Assembly: GCA_028829895.1 (NCBI GenBank) | Contig: CM054180.1 | Location: 87,979,135-88,043,134, forward strand | Length of the DNA: 64,000 bases | Direction of reading: 5' to 3' | Source: Sinotaia quadrata | Taxonomy: Eukaryota; Mollusca; Gastropoda; Architaenioglossa; Viviparidae | Shown here: in pieces, positions 1 to 11,700 of the stretch | Layout: each line of letters starts with the position of its first letter | How positions within the stretch are numbered: position 1 is the stretch's first letter | Made by a program: the position numbers and the translations under genes | The notes under the pieces: generated by a model | Database searches by the model: none | Seen by the model: only the letters and a program-made list of their open reading frames with translations | Told to the model about the DNA's origin: nothing

Positions 1-3000
1 ACATCATTTTCAGCCTTGACCTGGAAACAAGTTCACAAACTGTTCATAGAAAGCAGAACTTGCACAATTTAGACTATATTGTGTATTTCATACTCTAGCT
101 TACATATTTCACACTGTGATATGAATATTTTATACCTACTCTGCATATTCCTTATTATGCTTACTTTAGACCTGACTTGCATATTTTACACTGTGCTTTG
201 CATACTTCATACCTTGCACACTTAAACCATGCATATTTATAATCTAGCACATTTAATATCTTGCATATTTTACACTGCATCTTGCACATTTCACACCTCA
301 TGTTGCGTATTTCACACCAAGCTTATGTGACGGGATGGACTAACATTCATTCATCTTTGAAATTAAAGTGGCTGGAATCTGTCTGACTCGCGAAAGCGGA
401 CACTTATTTATATAACTGTTATCTCCCCTTTTGCGTGGAGACTGGCGATCCTGACAACTTGGGAAGTCTAGGCCCCTAGGGTCTAGGTCTCTAGGAGGTC
501 AAGATGTAATAATTCGCCAGATATTTAGCCTGACCAACCACGTGGCTGTCTCTGTTCACGCCGGGAATCCTCTCAGTGTCTCAGAGCAAGAACAACCTCT
601 GACTGCGCAGCATTGCCTAAAACCCTCTTCTAAAAGGTGTTTTGCAGAGAAAAGTCAGTCAGGTGGAACTTATAATTTAGGCACTGTACAAGTAGCTATG
701 ATTACGATTTTGCTTGTATGCATTTACGTTCCTTTCGATATATTGTAGAGACTCGTTATTTTAATTCATCCTGTTCTATTTTTCAACTTTATTCACTTGT
801 CATCTGTTTTTCCCTATTTTTTTTTTCATGCATGAATGATTGCGCTGGTATGCTGACGCCATCCACTGGTTTGCTTGATATTTAGGACTGTCAATTTATG
901 TGTTGTTGAGTCGGCACTTTAACCAATCTATCAACCACATGTTTATCATCGGCATTCTACTTTGTCTACCCAGTCTTCAACTGCTACGAGTCATTGATGC
1001 TTCAGGCCGCAGCCGACACGGTCCTCTGAACAGAGTACAATTAGACGGAAAAGCCCAAAGCCTGCACCACAGGCCTGTCTGGCCCTGGATGTGAAATCGC
1101 CTCACCGCCTACAGTGGTCGCAGCTCGGCAAAACAAAAAGACAAAATCAGCAAACTCCTATCTTTATCGTGCAAAGTGAACATTGTCTAACTATTGAACA
1201 CTTAACGACGCGTTCCAACACTGTGATTTAATATATATTGGTTCTTTCACGCCATCATTGCATTTCCCATAAAGTTATTTTATTTTATCCCTAAGTTCAT
1301 GAATACCTGTGTTTTGTCTCCCTATTAAATGTTATCTTTGTAATCGATTTGTCAGATCGGGATTTGGGGGGTCTTATCGTAGCCGTTTTGTAACTGTAAT
1401 GTGTTGAAATGTAGTTTTCAACGTTAAATACTCGTGACACTTGATTCTGTCAGTCGAAAGTAAAACTTCCCCGGTATCACGTCAATAAACATTTTAAAAA
1501 TAAATAAACAAAAAGGAATAAAACCTAGCTACACAGGAAGCCTCGTACAAAAAACTAAAACAAAACACGTTTAACGTATTTAACCAAACCATTCCAAGAT
1601 ACTAACGGGATGTTTGATAGAATACAAGACCTAGCGGGGTTGGACCGTTAGATTTAATGTATCTTTATCCCTGTAACCTGAACTGGACCAGCGGTCCTGA
1701 TAACGGGAGAACCTAACAGGAGAACTACTGTCCACCACTGTCCGGCTGTCCAAGACAATCGATTGTTAATAAACAGAGGGGTTGAAAGGGGGCAAGTATC
1801 AGCCTAAGAAAGCTAGAAACAGGAAATGGTTGGAGATAAAAGTTTCATTGTCATCTTAAACTAGCATAGGCATGGAAACACATTATTGATTGGATGTAGG
1901 GGACGCTTCCGGCTTCCGCCGCTTTATGGGAAAACCTTTATATATCCAGATCTAATGAGTCCTCATCACAGCCCTCCTGCCCTCCACCTCAGATGCACCG
2001 GCGAGGTTGTGGGGATCCCCCCAGAAGCAGACCAAGACTGAAAACATCATGAAGATGAAAAGTGCGGGGAAAAAAAGAGTCCCCATCACTTTGCTTAGAA
2101 CAAACCTTGCTCCAGTGAGAAGAGGCAAGTCCCAGAATTTTGGTCTGGTATTTTGAAGGAAAATTGTTGGATATAAAGTCTAGAAACTCCACTTTGTACA
2201 AATATTCTAAGGAGGGATTTATTGTACTCCAACCAGATTACCTTTGATTCTTGGGGTTTGAAGAATGTGGAAGATATATGTGACTGATTTTTTAATCGTT
2301 GTTAAAACTTTGTGTAACGATAATAGAATATTTTGAGGGTTATTTATGAATCTTTAATTCATATCTTCCTTTCAGCTTAGCGTCAATGTGTTCAGAGAAA
2401 TTAATAGCCATTGACACTTGAATACTTCAAATTGTAGTCAGCAGTCTCTTACACTGCATTATTAAACTGCAGAATCACCAGATCACCAGGTCACTCGACT
2501 ACCTGATCAACTATATCAGGGCACACCTAACGATGGTAATGGCGGTCGACCGAGATTTTCAGTACGTGTGAAGCTAAAAGGGGCGGAGCTAGCTAGCATT
2601 GGTCAGCTAAGGACCGTTGGTCAGCTAAGGGCCACTGCATGAAGAGTTGTGTGTTGGACGCTGGCTCACAGCGTTGTGTTGGATCTTCGCTTTGGGACTT
2701 TTTAAGCTAATTAAATTTACAGAGTCTTGATTCGTACAGAAAAGGAAAAGATATTAGGAAAAGAAAACTAACATTGAAAATAACTTTTGGGCAAGAACAA
2801 GTTACGTTCTTATGGGAGGCTAATTAATTCCCTGAATCAGATTAGAACAAATCATCATTTGTAACTTGTCATTAGAAACATTTTAATAATTGTTTTTTCT
2901 CTTATTTTTATTTTCTTTGATTTTTATATAAAGTTTCTTGTTAAATTTTCATTAGTGTTATGTCAATTTCAATATCATCTAATATGATTTTATAAGTGTC

Positions 3001-3200
3001 ATCATCATGTCTTCCTGAGTCTCTTTGTCTTATCTGTCTGTCCCTGGCTGGCTGTCTTATCTGTGAGGAATCGTTTCCTCTGGGGGCTCATACGAGTTAC
3101 CGGAAGTGACGTCCTCAATTGTTGTCCTGTATATTCGTATTTATGGGAGGTGCCAACAGATACCATTGATGTGTGAATGTGTGGTTAGGGTTTTAAGTAT
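1..3200. other. Left flank or intron; no supported gene
   Basis: The start (60-320) is a degenerate repeat of 'catattt(cac)act' phrases. Short open frames at 542-748, 900-1094 and 1989-2201 have no recognisable domain. The final AK exon was looked for here on the minus strand and not found. A GC-rich motif at 1903-1926 recurs at 19375-19398, and 'ttggtcagctaagg' is duplicated at 2600-2635. Confidence 0.4.
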
Positions 3201-3268
3201 TTTCATAATATCTTTTTTTTTTTAAACACGCCACAGCTTATGCACTCCATATAATACACACTCCATAC

Positions 3269-3460
3269 CTTGACCACTTTGTTTTCTTTCTCGTAGTGGT
3301 CTATGACTGGCTGTGTAACATTGTGAAAAGTCTCTACTCTCTTTCTGATTGTTTCTTCATTGTCATCCACTCGACCACTCGTTTCCCCACGACCAAGAAG
3401 GCGTTTTGTCATGGTGTCATCTGATACCTCAAAGCAGAGGACAAGCTGCGCTGGTGCCAC
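3269..3460 (-). CDS. AK5: AK5-like exon: domain 2 LID
   Basis: This 192-nt exon (64 codons, phase 0 to 0) lies between acceptor gtattgatacCAG and donor GTATGG. It encodes VAPAQLVLCFEVSDDTMTKR, the LID motif GRGETSGRVDDNEETI, and helix VTQPVIDHYEKENKVVK. Catalytic arginines are at visible residues 271, 277 and 288. GETSGRVDDNEETI is near-identical to AK1. Reading on past the donor gives non-kinase residues and a stop, so a final exon of 20-30 codons must exist. I could not find it in bases 1-3268. Confidence 0.92.
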
Positions 3461-3505
3461 CTGGTATCAATACATGAAAAAAGAATTTGTGATAAATCTA
3501 ATGTG

Positions 3506-3690
3506 TCTCATCACCAAGTCATGGCAAAGTTAATTGTCTCATCACCAAGTCATAGCAAAGTTAATTGTCTCATCACCAAGTCATAGCAAAGTTAATTGTC
3601 TCATCACCAAGTCATGGCAAAGTTAATTGTCTCAACACAAAGTCATGGCAAAGTTAATTGTCTCATCACAAAGTCATGGCAAAGTTATGA
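3506..3690. repeat. Minisatellite, 31 bp x about 6
   Basis: The unit is tctcatcacc plus aagtcatggcaaagttaattg, with one or two substitutions per copy. It lies about 45 bp upstream (gene sense) of the 3460 acceptor, where the branch point would be expected. Confidence 0.9.
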
Positions 3691-3935
3691 CAAAGCTAAA
3701 ATATCTCATCACTAAATAATTAAAAAGAGTATGGTCACTTGAAGTTATTTGCTCCGTTTTTTTTTTTAACAAGAAAATCGTTGAAAACTGTGGAATATTG
3801 TTAAAGATAACAAACTTCTCAATTAGAGGCAGCATATAATGCATGTAAAATAATACATTCCTGTAAGGTATGAATTTTTTTGTGACAATTTAAAATAATA
3901 AAAACATATTACTAGTGGTTCAAATATATCCCAAC

Positions 3936-4052
3936 CTCCTTTTCAAAACGCAAGCCTTGCTCGAGCTCACGTGGGTAACCATCAATGAGAAATCCTTTGC
4001 TGGTCGCGGCCTTGGCTGCCATGGCTTCCTTTAACAGCTCTAGCACTGTGTC
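3936..4052 (-). CDS. AK5: AK5-like exon: domain 2 core, GYPR motif
   Basis: This 117-nt exon (39 codons, phase 0 to 0) lies between acceptor attctgctgcag and donor GTTGGG. It encodes [20 protein letters not shown] followed by FLIDGYPRE, the signature that ends in the catalytic Arg (visible residue 236), and closes with LRFEKE. The donor GTTGGG is weak compared with the others, but the frame, the length and the join to VAPAQLVL of the next exon fix it. Confidence 0.92.
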
Positions 4053-4059
4053 CTGCAGC

Positions 4060-6200
4060 AGAATTTAAAAAGAAAATGATAGATGAGATGATAGTTTATG
4101 AGAAATAAGAAAACAGTGTGTGTCTCAAGGGAGAGGAAAACATTAACGTAATATATTCTCCTGGAGAAAAGGAGGTGGGGAAAATTAGGCACACTGAGAA
4201 AGGGGGTGGGGTGGAGGGGAAGGAAGAGCATTTATCATCATCTGTCAAAATAAAACAAATATTTTGTGCCATACTACAACAAACCCGAGAAAGCTACGTA
4301 TGTCATCATAAAGAATGAAAAAGGAGAATTGTTGTGATTACCAAGAAAGATAATAAGAAAGTTGTACAAAAGTATAATTGTACATAATAAACAACATAGA
4401 TGTATTCGACATAAACAGATATACAATCTATAATGTAGTGTGGGGTGTTTTATTTTTATCATTCGGACTTCTTCCGATGGCAAATTTGAATGGCTGACTT
4501 GCTTAACATCTACTTCCAACTATCATTAACTTCGCGGATGACGAGACTAGCAACAAGACGCATAATATAGTTTGATGTTAACGTGGTTACGCAGTAACCT
4601 ATTAGGTCTATTAATATGCATGCTATATCCAAACGCAAATAACAGTCAAATGATCGGTGACGTCAGATGTCATCTTGTGAGGCACTTGAGAAATAGCTAG
4701 CCCCGTTCTATTCTGATAGATACCGCACGCACAAGTTCTAAATTAAAAACTTATGGAGCTACTCTAGAGTACCAACTCATACTTCTTGCCAACTCATACT
4801 TCTTGCCAAAAATAATTTGTCGCTTTCTTCTGGGTGCACACGATACTGTCAGAAAGAGCGGGAATTGTTTCAAGCCCTTGCTGAAGGACTGGAAATGAAG
4901 TCCGTGAATTTTGTGTAAAGCTGTTTTATAAGTGAATAAAGAAGCAAGTAGATAAGTTCCTCAGTGTCAACAAACAAATGCTGGAATGCACTTCTAGGAG
5001 AGCTTTTGGGTCAAAATATTACATGGAGGAATTAAAATGTGTGTTTCTCCTTGTAAATGAAAATGGTAGATTTGATTAAAGTACCTAAGACAAGATTTTC
5101 ATTTCTCTCTTTCGGTACAATACAGTTTTAGTATGTCTATGGCGAGATGAGAGGCATCCTCAATAGATCTAAATTATTTCTTTACAATGGACAAGACAGG
5201 CAGAAATCCGTTTTTAAAGCAGTTTTGAAGTCTGAAGAAGAATCTCATCACTAAATAATTAAAAAGAGTATGTCGCCCTTGACCGTTAGCTCTAATTTTA
5301 ATTAAATCATTGAGTGGAGGTTAAATATTTAGCCAAATAATACTTCTGTTAATCAGGTAACTAATTGACCAAAAGATGCGCTCTTTGGCGCATGTGCGCT
5401 ACAAACATTAGTTCAGCGTCATCGCATGCTGCTGATACGTGTAACAAATGTATATCACTTGTGCTCACAGAACCACGAAAGAAAACAGCCCGCGAGCGTA
5501 CGCCAAAAAGATATGGCATTCGTCTAACAGGGTTCTTGGTAAGGTTTTCAAATAATTTTCCAGACCAAAACATTTTTAAATTTCAGACCAAAAACTGAGG
5601 ATAGTAATTCACACTGCACCTAAATATGGCCAACAGTTTGATAACCAAAATTTGGAAACTACACTGAGACAAGTATAAATTTAAAACTAAACTTTTGCTA
5701 ATTACAGTAAATATCGACAGATGAAATAAAATTCCAGAAGTGCTGAAAAGGACCTATATGTTTAAGTGTACTTAGCAAGTGACTGTTTCAACCAATCAAA
5801 TCGAGCCTTTAATGCATACAGTCTGATTAAATAAGATTGTTAGATGGAGGTTTTCCATTTATAGATTACCAAAAATTAAAATGGTAAAAAGAAAAATACC
5901 CGAAAGCTAAATAAAATTCCAAACTGTTTCCAGAATTCCAGACTGCGCGGAAGCCCTGTTTTAAGCAATCCATCTGCAACTTTTATTTGCCTGTCAGCGT
6001 CCAGTTCTGTGCTAGCTGACTCCAGTTACTAATCAATAACTACTAGTCACTAGCCGGTCTTATCTTCAACAATGGCCGTGCATGCTACAACACATTCACA
6101 TTTCACACAGGCCTACTTTCAAATGCCAGAATTTGTGTATAATCAATATTTCTGCTTGACGTACTAGCAGACTTTTAGAACTTAATGTGCATAGATTTTG
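4060..6200. other. Intron between domain 2 exons; unique-looking sequence
   Basis: No coding exon, mobile element or array is recognised. A 31-bp segment at 5242-5272 is identical to 3703-3733. Short open frames at 4040-4519 and 5361-5598 lie in opposed orientations with no protein signature. Confidence 0.4.
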
Positions 6201-6206
6201 ACTTAC

Positions 6207-6370
6207 CAGCGGTACAAGCTCGCCCTTCTCCATGATAGCTGTCAGTTTTTTACCCCTTTCTGAACCTGAGGTGACCTCTGCCCTCAAAAGATCTCCGGAG
6301 GACAGATGTGTGAAACCATACTTTTCCACTATTTTTGCACACTGAGTGCCTTTGCCACTTCCGGGGCCGC
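6207..6370 (-). CDS. AK5: AK5-like exon: P-loop and NMP-binding region of domain 2
   Basis: This 164-nt exon lies between acceptor ggctgtacag and donor GTAAGT. It encodes the P-loop GGPGSGKGT (visible residues 154-162), then [16 protein letters not shown] with the AMP-binding Arg at 183, and ends EKGELVPL at residue 208. All residues that bind the ATP phosphates (Lys160) and AMP in this region are present. The spacing matches AK1 and AK5 domain 2 without gaps. Confidence 0.93.
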
Positions 6371-7004
6371 CTGTACAGCCAAGTATGTTCAGTTACAAAT
6401 GGAATAAATTTTCACATTTCAGTATCTCTTAATAATTTATGTTTTTGTTGTTGATACTGATATGTCTGTTTTTTTATTCTTTAAGCTAAATTATGTTTGT
6501 ATGTTAGTGTGCATATTGTGAGTGTGTGATTATGTAAGTTATTATTTATTGTGTGATGCATGTTTGCGTGCTTTGTGTAGATTTGTACCTACGTAAGCAT
6601 TGTGTAATATGTGCGTGCGTACGAAAGTGTGATTACACAGTGGTCAGAAAACGATAAATCTGTAGAAAAAAAGCATCACAGGGTGGCAACAACAAATCGC
6701 TAAACAATAATAAATCTACTTCTGGTGTATTCAACATTTGCATTTAGGAATGAGCAGACTTCGTCCCAGTCAGCGAAAAAGTCTTTGGATCTCGTGCTGG
6801 GAACTCTGGATTCCTTCCTGCTCCAGGTGACGTCACAGTTTCTTTTGCCAAGTTAGTGGTTATGATGAAGAACACGTCTGTCTAACTTTAAACTGTTCGA
6901 GTGTTGTTTCATTGAAAACAGTCAGTGTCAGTATTCTCTTGCTGCAGATAGCTAGAGTACATGTACATTCTAGTAGTACATCTGCTATTGTTGTTCTGAT
7001 GAAA

Positions 7005-7290
7005 CAACTGATATGGGTCTTCTGATGAATATGAAATTAGTTCTGCTGAAAGCATTCATATGGGTCTTCTAATGAAGATGAAATTAGTTCTGCTGAAAGC
7101 ATTCATATGGGTCTTCTAATGAAGATGAAATTAGTTCTGCTGAAAGCATTCATATGGGTCTTCTAATGAAGATGAAATTAGTTCTGCTGAAACAATTGAT
7201 ATGGGTCTTCTGATAAAGATGAAATTAGTTTTGCTGAAGCAACTGATATGGGTCTTTTGATGAAGATTAAATTAGTTTTGCTGAAACAAA
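7005..7290. repeat. Minisatellite, about 47 bp x 6
   Basis: The unit contains atgggtcttctaatgaag and attagttctgctgaaagc. The two middle copies are identical; outer copies are diverged, the usual pattern for an array homogenised at its centre. Confidence 0.85.
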
Positions 7291-7439
7291 TGATATAGGC
7301 GAAGATGAATTTGGACTCATGCTGAGCCAAGATGTTTCCCTGCTTCACTGAAATACAGGCTGCCCTGAAGACAGTTGAGCATGAATAGAAGGAAATGACA
7401 CTTCTGACACGCCTGCTCATAATGATCAGTGTTCGGATA

Positions 7440-7940
7440 CAACATTACAAATATATACTGCTATATCTTGGTCGCACTTAAGATTACTGTATTAGTACAA
7501 TTACAAGTGCAAGCAAAATCAGAGCACGAGTGATGAATTAGGTCTACAAATATAGCTGTCATATCAAGACAGCAAAGGAGTTAATACATTACATTAGGCT
7601 TTCAAATGTAGGCCCCTACCGCCCTGTCAGGACGTCATGAGAGTTAATGAATTAGGCTGGGAGCTAATGGATTAGATCTATAATTAAATACTGCCATGTC
7701 TGGACATTATAGTAGTTAATGGATTAGGCCTACAAATATACCAAAATGTCAGGACAGTGAATCAATCCTTCAATTATATTGGCGTGTCAGGACAGCATGT
7801 GAGTTCATAGATTAGACCTATAAATACACCAACTTTTTAGGACAGTAGCGAGAGCTATTTAATTAAGCCTACAAAATTACTGGCGTGCCAAGGCATGGGG
7901 AGTTAATGGATTAGGCCAATAAATTAATGCATCGTCACAT
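7440..7940. repeat. Degenerate array around 'gttaatggattaggcctac'
   Basis: A phrase of about 60 bp containing 'taatggattagg' and 'tgtcaggaca' recurs about seven times with heavy divergence. It reads as an old tandem array. Confidence 0.5.
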
Positions 7941-8194
7941 TTTTTTTTTAAATTAGTTTTCTAGGCTATCAAATGGTAAGACACTTTCTGAAGAGTATGT
8001 GTTAAGTATTATCAATGAACTGTATACGGTTTTCGATAGTACTTAATGGATTACAAATCTCGACACAATGAGACAATGAGTAACCATACTGCTGAGTGTG
8101 GCTATACTTTTAAAGGTGTTAAAGCAGTCTTCGTGAAGCAGAATTCAGTACCGAAAATTAACAAACAAAATCTTTCAATAATTATGGATCAAGG

Positions 8195-8545
8195 TATGTT
8201 AGTGTTAGAAGCTGGTAAGTATCAAAACATCTAAATCAAAACTTTAAATATTTAGGTAGTTCAAAGTATCTTAGTGTAAGAAACTGGTAAGTATCAAAAC
8301 ATCTATCAAAACTTTAAATATTTAGGTAGTTCAAGGTATCTTAGTGTAAGAAACTGGTAAGTATCAAAACATCTATCAAAACTTTAAATATTTAGGTAGT
8401 TCAAGTATCTTAGTGTAAGAAACTGGTGAGTATCAAAATTTTAAATATTTAGGTAGTTCAAGGTATCTTAGTGTAAGAAACTGGTGAGTATCAAAATTTT
8501 AAATATTTAGGTAGTTCAAGGTATCTTAGTGTAAGAAACTGGGGT
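8195..8545. repeat. Minisatellite, about 55-70 bp x 5
   Basis: The unit contains aaactggtaagtatcaaaac and tttaggtagttcaaggtatc. Two later copies lack a segment of about 15 bp, giving two length classes. Confidence 0.85.
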
Positions 8546-8658
8546 GTATGGAAAATGAACAAACAAAAACTTTAAATAATATTTATGTTGATCAAGGCAC
8601 CTTGGTGTTAGAAACAGGCAGACCAGTAAATAATCAAAATTAGTTGTTAGAAAAAAAG

Positions 8659-8660
<2 letters not shown>

Positions 8661-8722
<62 letters not shown>

Positions 8723-8726
8723 CACA
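8661..8726. repeat. (AC)n microsatellite beside the domain 2 exon donor
   Basis: This is nearly pure (AC)n, which is (GT)n in the gene sense, starting about 20 nt downstream of the donor at 8745. Confidence 0.95.
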
Positions 8727-8745
8727 CAGAACTACTTTTACTTAC

Positions 8746-8790
8746 CAATGACAAAGACCACCTTTGCATCTTTCAAAGCTGCCATTTTAG
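8746..8790 (-). CDS. AK5: AK5-like exon: first strand of kinase domain 2
   Basis: This 45-nt exon lies between acceptor atttttgcag and donor GTAAGT. It encodes KMAALKDAKVVFVI plus the first base of the P-loop Gly codon. KVVFVIGG is the buried first beta-strand that leads into the Walker A loop. The exon contains an ATG in good context (AAAATGG) at visible residue 141; initiation there would give a single-domain AK1-like enzyme. A long (GT)n tract begins about 20 nt inside the downstream intron. Confidence 0.9.
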
Positions 8791-9591
8791 CTGCAAAAAT
8801 AAATATTCGACAGTACAATCTAAAATTCAAACAAATGTTAAACATGTAAACGACATATTTACTTCTTTTTATAAATAATAAAACTTTAATTGCAAAAGAC
8901 TTGCATGCAGACTTCGAACATGACGTCTATAATATCTATGATCAATGATTAATTATAAATTATAGACTGTAAAACATATTTTGGCTCCAATACATGTATT
9001 TTTATTTTGGGATAAATAATAAGCTGAGTAACCAATTTTACACAACTAAAGTTTTAACTTAAAATCTGGAATTATTTGGTTTTCAAACAGTTTGCTGACG
9101 CTTAATAAATTATATATATATTATTTATACTAGAACTGATTTGGTTTATTTTTTATCTGTTGTACAATTCAACCTCTCTTTCTCCCTCTTGCTCTCTCTC
9201 ACCAACACACACACACACACACTCTTTGCGCTCTAGTATACATTAAGAACATGTTTACACTATTCTATCGAACAGAATAACTTTATGTTTAAAAATGTAA
9301 TGGGTGTATTTTCTGTTGCATTTGTTTACAGACCAAATGTTGTCTAAGAAAAGCACCCAATAAGTGCATATGTTCAATAAGTAAAATATTTTGCGACTGA
9401 GAAAAGTGAAAGAAAGAATAAAGCGTTTCAGTTCCATTCAAATGTCTCTGATCAAAATGTATGCGTTTTACAGTAAAAGCCCTTATCATCTTACAGTAAA
9501 GTGTCATAATCTTCTTATAATAATGAGTGACGTCAGAATATCTTTATCATGTAGGCCTAATATAATGAAGAATTATGTTTGTTCTGCATTT

Positions 9592-9867
9592 ATCATCTTG
9601 CAAAGTTCAAGAGTGTCATGTCATATTTACCATTAATCATCTTGCAAAGTTCAAGACGTGTCATGTCATATCTACCATTATCAGCTTGATCAAGAAATAT
9701 GACGCCACGTGTGTCCCTATCTACATTAATACATGTGATTAATACATGTGATATCATATTTGCATTATCATCTTTATGATCAAGAAATATGACGCCACGT
9801 GTGTCCCTATCTACATTAATACATGTGATTAATACATGTGATATCATATTTGCATTATCATCTTTAT
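9592..9867. repeat. Repeats of about 45 bp x 2 and 90 bp x 2
   Basis: At 9592-9680 the phrase catcttgcaaagttcaag is repeated. At 9688-9867 a 90-bp unit containing atatgacgccacgtgtgtcc occurs twice almost without change. Confidence 0.85.
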
Positions 9868-10914
9868 GATCAAGAAAAGTTACCCCAAATCTGCCCAAAG
9901 AATAGTGACGTCATAAGAATTATGTCTTAGCTTTTGAAGCCTCACATGCTTACAGTGTCAGAGCAGTGATGTAATCATTACGCTTTGCTGCATACGCTGT
10001 TCTCAAGTCTAATGGGAGCTCAACCCACTATACTAAGGCAAAGTAATAACACATCAAATTCTTAAGATATTTATTCTGTATACTGTATTATTGCTATTTT
10101 CTCCTGACATGTGGCCCAGATAATAGAGTGGCTAGATTTTAGGTGTATTTGCACTTCAATAAAAGTGTTGGATTGTGGAATGATAATTTATCTTTATTGT
10201 ATAAAGATTAGGGAACGTTAAATTTATCTTTTACGAAGCCAATTAACTGAATTGTACTTGTGGAACGCCCGTGCGTGTTGAAGTATTTTTGCAGATCCAC
10301 GTTTCATATATTTTACCTTCCATTGTAAAATATAATTACTTTGTATGTAATGATCTAATCTCTTGCGTGGGATACATTGCATTGTAATTGTAACACGCTC
10401 ATGTTTTTGGATTGTATCTTATTTTATCTTTTGATGTAAAATACGATTGAGGGTAGACATGTAAATAGGCTACGATATTTTCTATGCCACATGTACCGAC
10501 CGGCGAATCAATAAGAGTTGTCGCTCATGAAATGAATTATATTTTCAGAGCAGGTCTTTGTGGCCTTTGGCTTTTATCTTGAGTCCAAAGCATATTGGAG
10601 CTTCATGGAGATTCTGTGGAGACCCTATGTGAGCATTCAACGTGCCTAGACTTACCGGACGGAGGGGGGCCTTACATCTGTCAGGAAAGCAGAGCTATGT
10701 AACAGCCGTCAATCTGGCCAAAGATGCACTGTCAATGCAAGACACTGATGGACTTGTGGGAGTTAAGTAATAGATCAATAAACTCTGAACTCAAACCAGT
10801 GATCATATGATCTGTGGTACCAAGGACAATGATCTTATGATCCGTGTGGCACCAAGGACAATAGCTAGTCCTACGACCTATGTATTGGGAACCGATGTAT
10901 AGAATTACCTTCTT

Positions 10915-11215
10915 TTTACTAATTGTTAATTAATAAATATTGTTATTGTTGTCTAATTACAGTAGTTGGCTAATTATTGCAAGGAAGACCAATAGGGACT
11001 GGGTTGGGGGGTATGAAGTCAAGATGAATGATCGAAAGCATAATTAGTTGTAAATGGATAACACATCCAGTTCGTGCTTTGTTACACGTTTGTCTGTCAC
11101 TAAATTTGGTATCCAAACTACGGAGATAATTTAGGGACTGAAGGGTAGATCTTTTGTCAGCATAGGTGAATGTTAAAATTTAATAATCAAAAATCCTCAT
11201 GCTGAGACAGGATCT
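10915..11215 (+). repeat. Dispersed repeat family, copy 1
   Basis: The copy runs from an AT-rich, aataaa-like segment through 'gggactgggttgggggg' to 'aatcctcatgctgagacagg' (11192-11211). That last block matches 18 of 20 bases of copy 4 at 58051-58070. Copies 2 and 3 are at 34060 and 42430. Confidence 0.55.
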
Positions 11216-11319
11216 CGAAACAAATGCTGGAATGTAACAATTATCAAGGATTAAAAAGTCCAACAATACATTAGGTCTGGCTTTATAATATAATAAATCT
11301 CTTTTATTCTGAAACAATA

Positions 11320-11460
11320 ATAAAGAAGAATGATATCAGATATGCTACTATCATCCCAGAGTGATAAAAAATGTGAAGTCATCATCTGCCACTATCATCC
11401 CACAATAATAAAAAAAAAGTGAAGTCCACACTGTCATTCAAGTCCATATCTGCCACTATC
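11320..11460. repeat. Degenerate 'ctgccactatcatccca' array
   Basis: Three to four copies of a phrase of about 45 bp precede the inverted-repeat element. Related phrases (atcttacaatgatcaag) continue at 11820-12080. Confidence 0.6.
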
Positions 11461-11500
11461 ACCCCTTTTTATAAGAATAAGAAATGTGACGACATATCTG

Positions 11501-11700
11501 GGTGACCCGTCAAATGCGCGCACCGATAAATGCGCGATAGGGTTAGGTTTAGGGTTAGGATTAGGGTTATGATTAGGGGTTAGGGTTAGAGTTAGGGTTA
11601 AGGTTAGGGTTAGAGTTAGGGACAGAACGTGTCGTCGCGCTTTTGTCCATCGCGATTTTGTCGGCGCGCATTTGTCGGGGCGCGCATTTGTCGGTGAACC
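11501..11700. mobile_element. 200-bp MITE-like element with TTAGGG-like core
   Basis: The element is flanked by an exact 8-bp direct repeat, catatctg, at 11493-11500 and 11701-11708. Its ends are imperfect inverted repeats of about 21 bp: GGTGACCCGTCAAATGCGCG on the left and, read on the other strand, GGTTCACCGACAAATGCGCG on the right. GC-rich subterminal repeats (ttgtcggcgcgcatttgtcgg) frame a core of about 90 bp of degenerate TTAGGG at 11531-11620. There is no coding capacity. An 8-bp duplication fits hAT-type or similar transposases, but the family is not identified. Confidence 0.75.

Noticed and set aside
542..1094. Two short plus-strand open frames
   Set aside because: No domain, no splice structure and ordinary length for random sequence.
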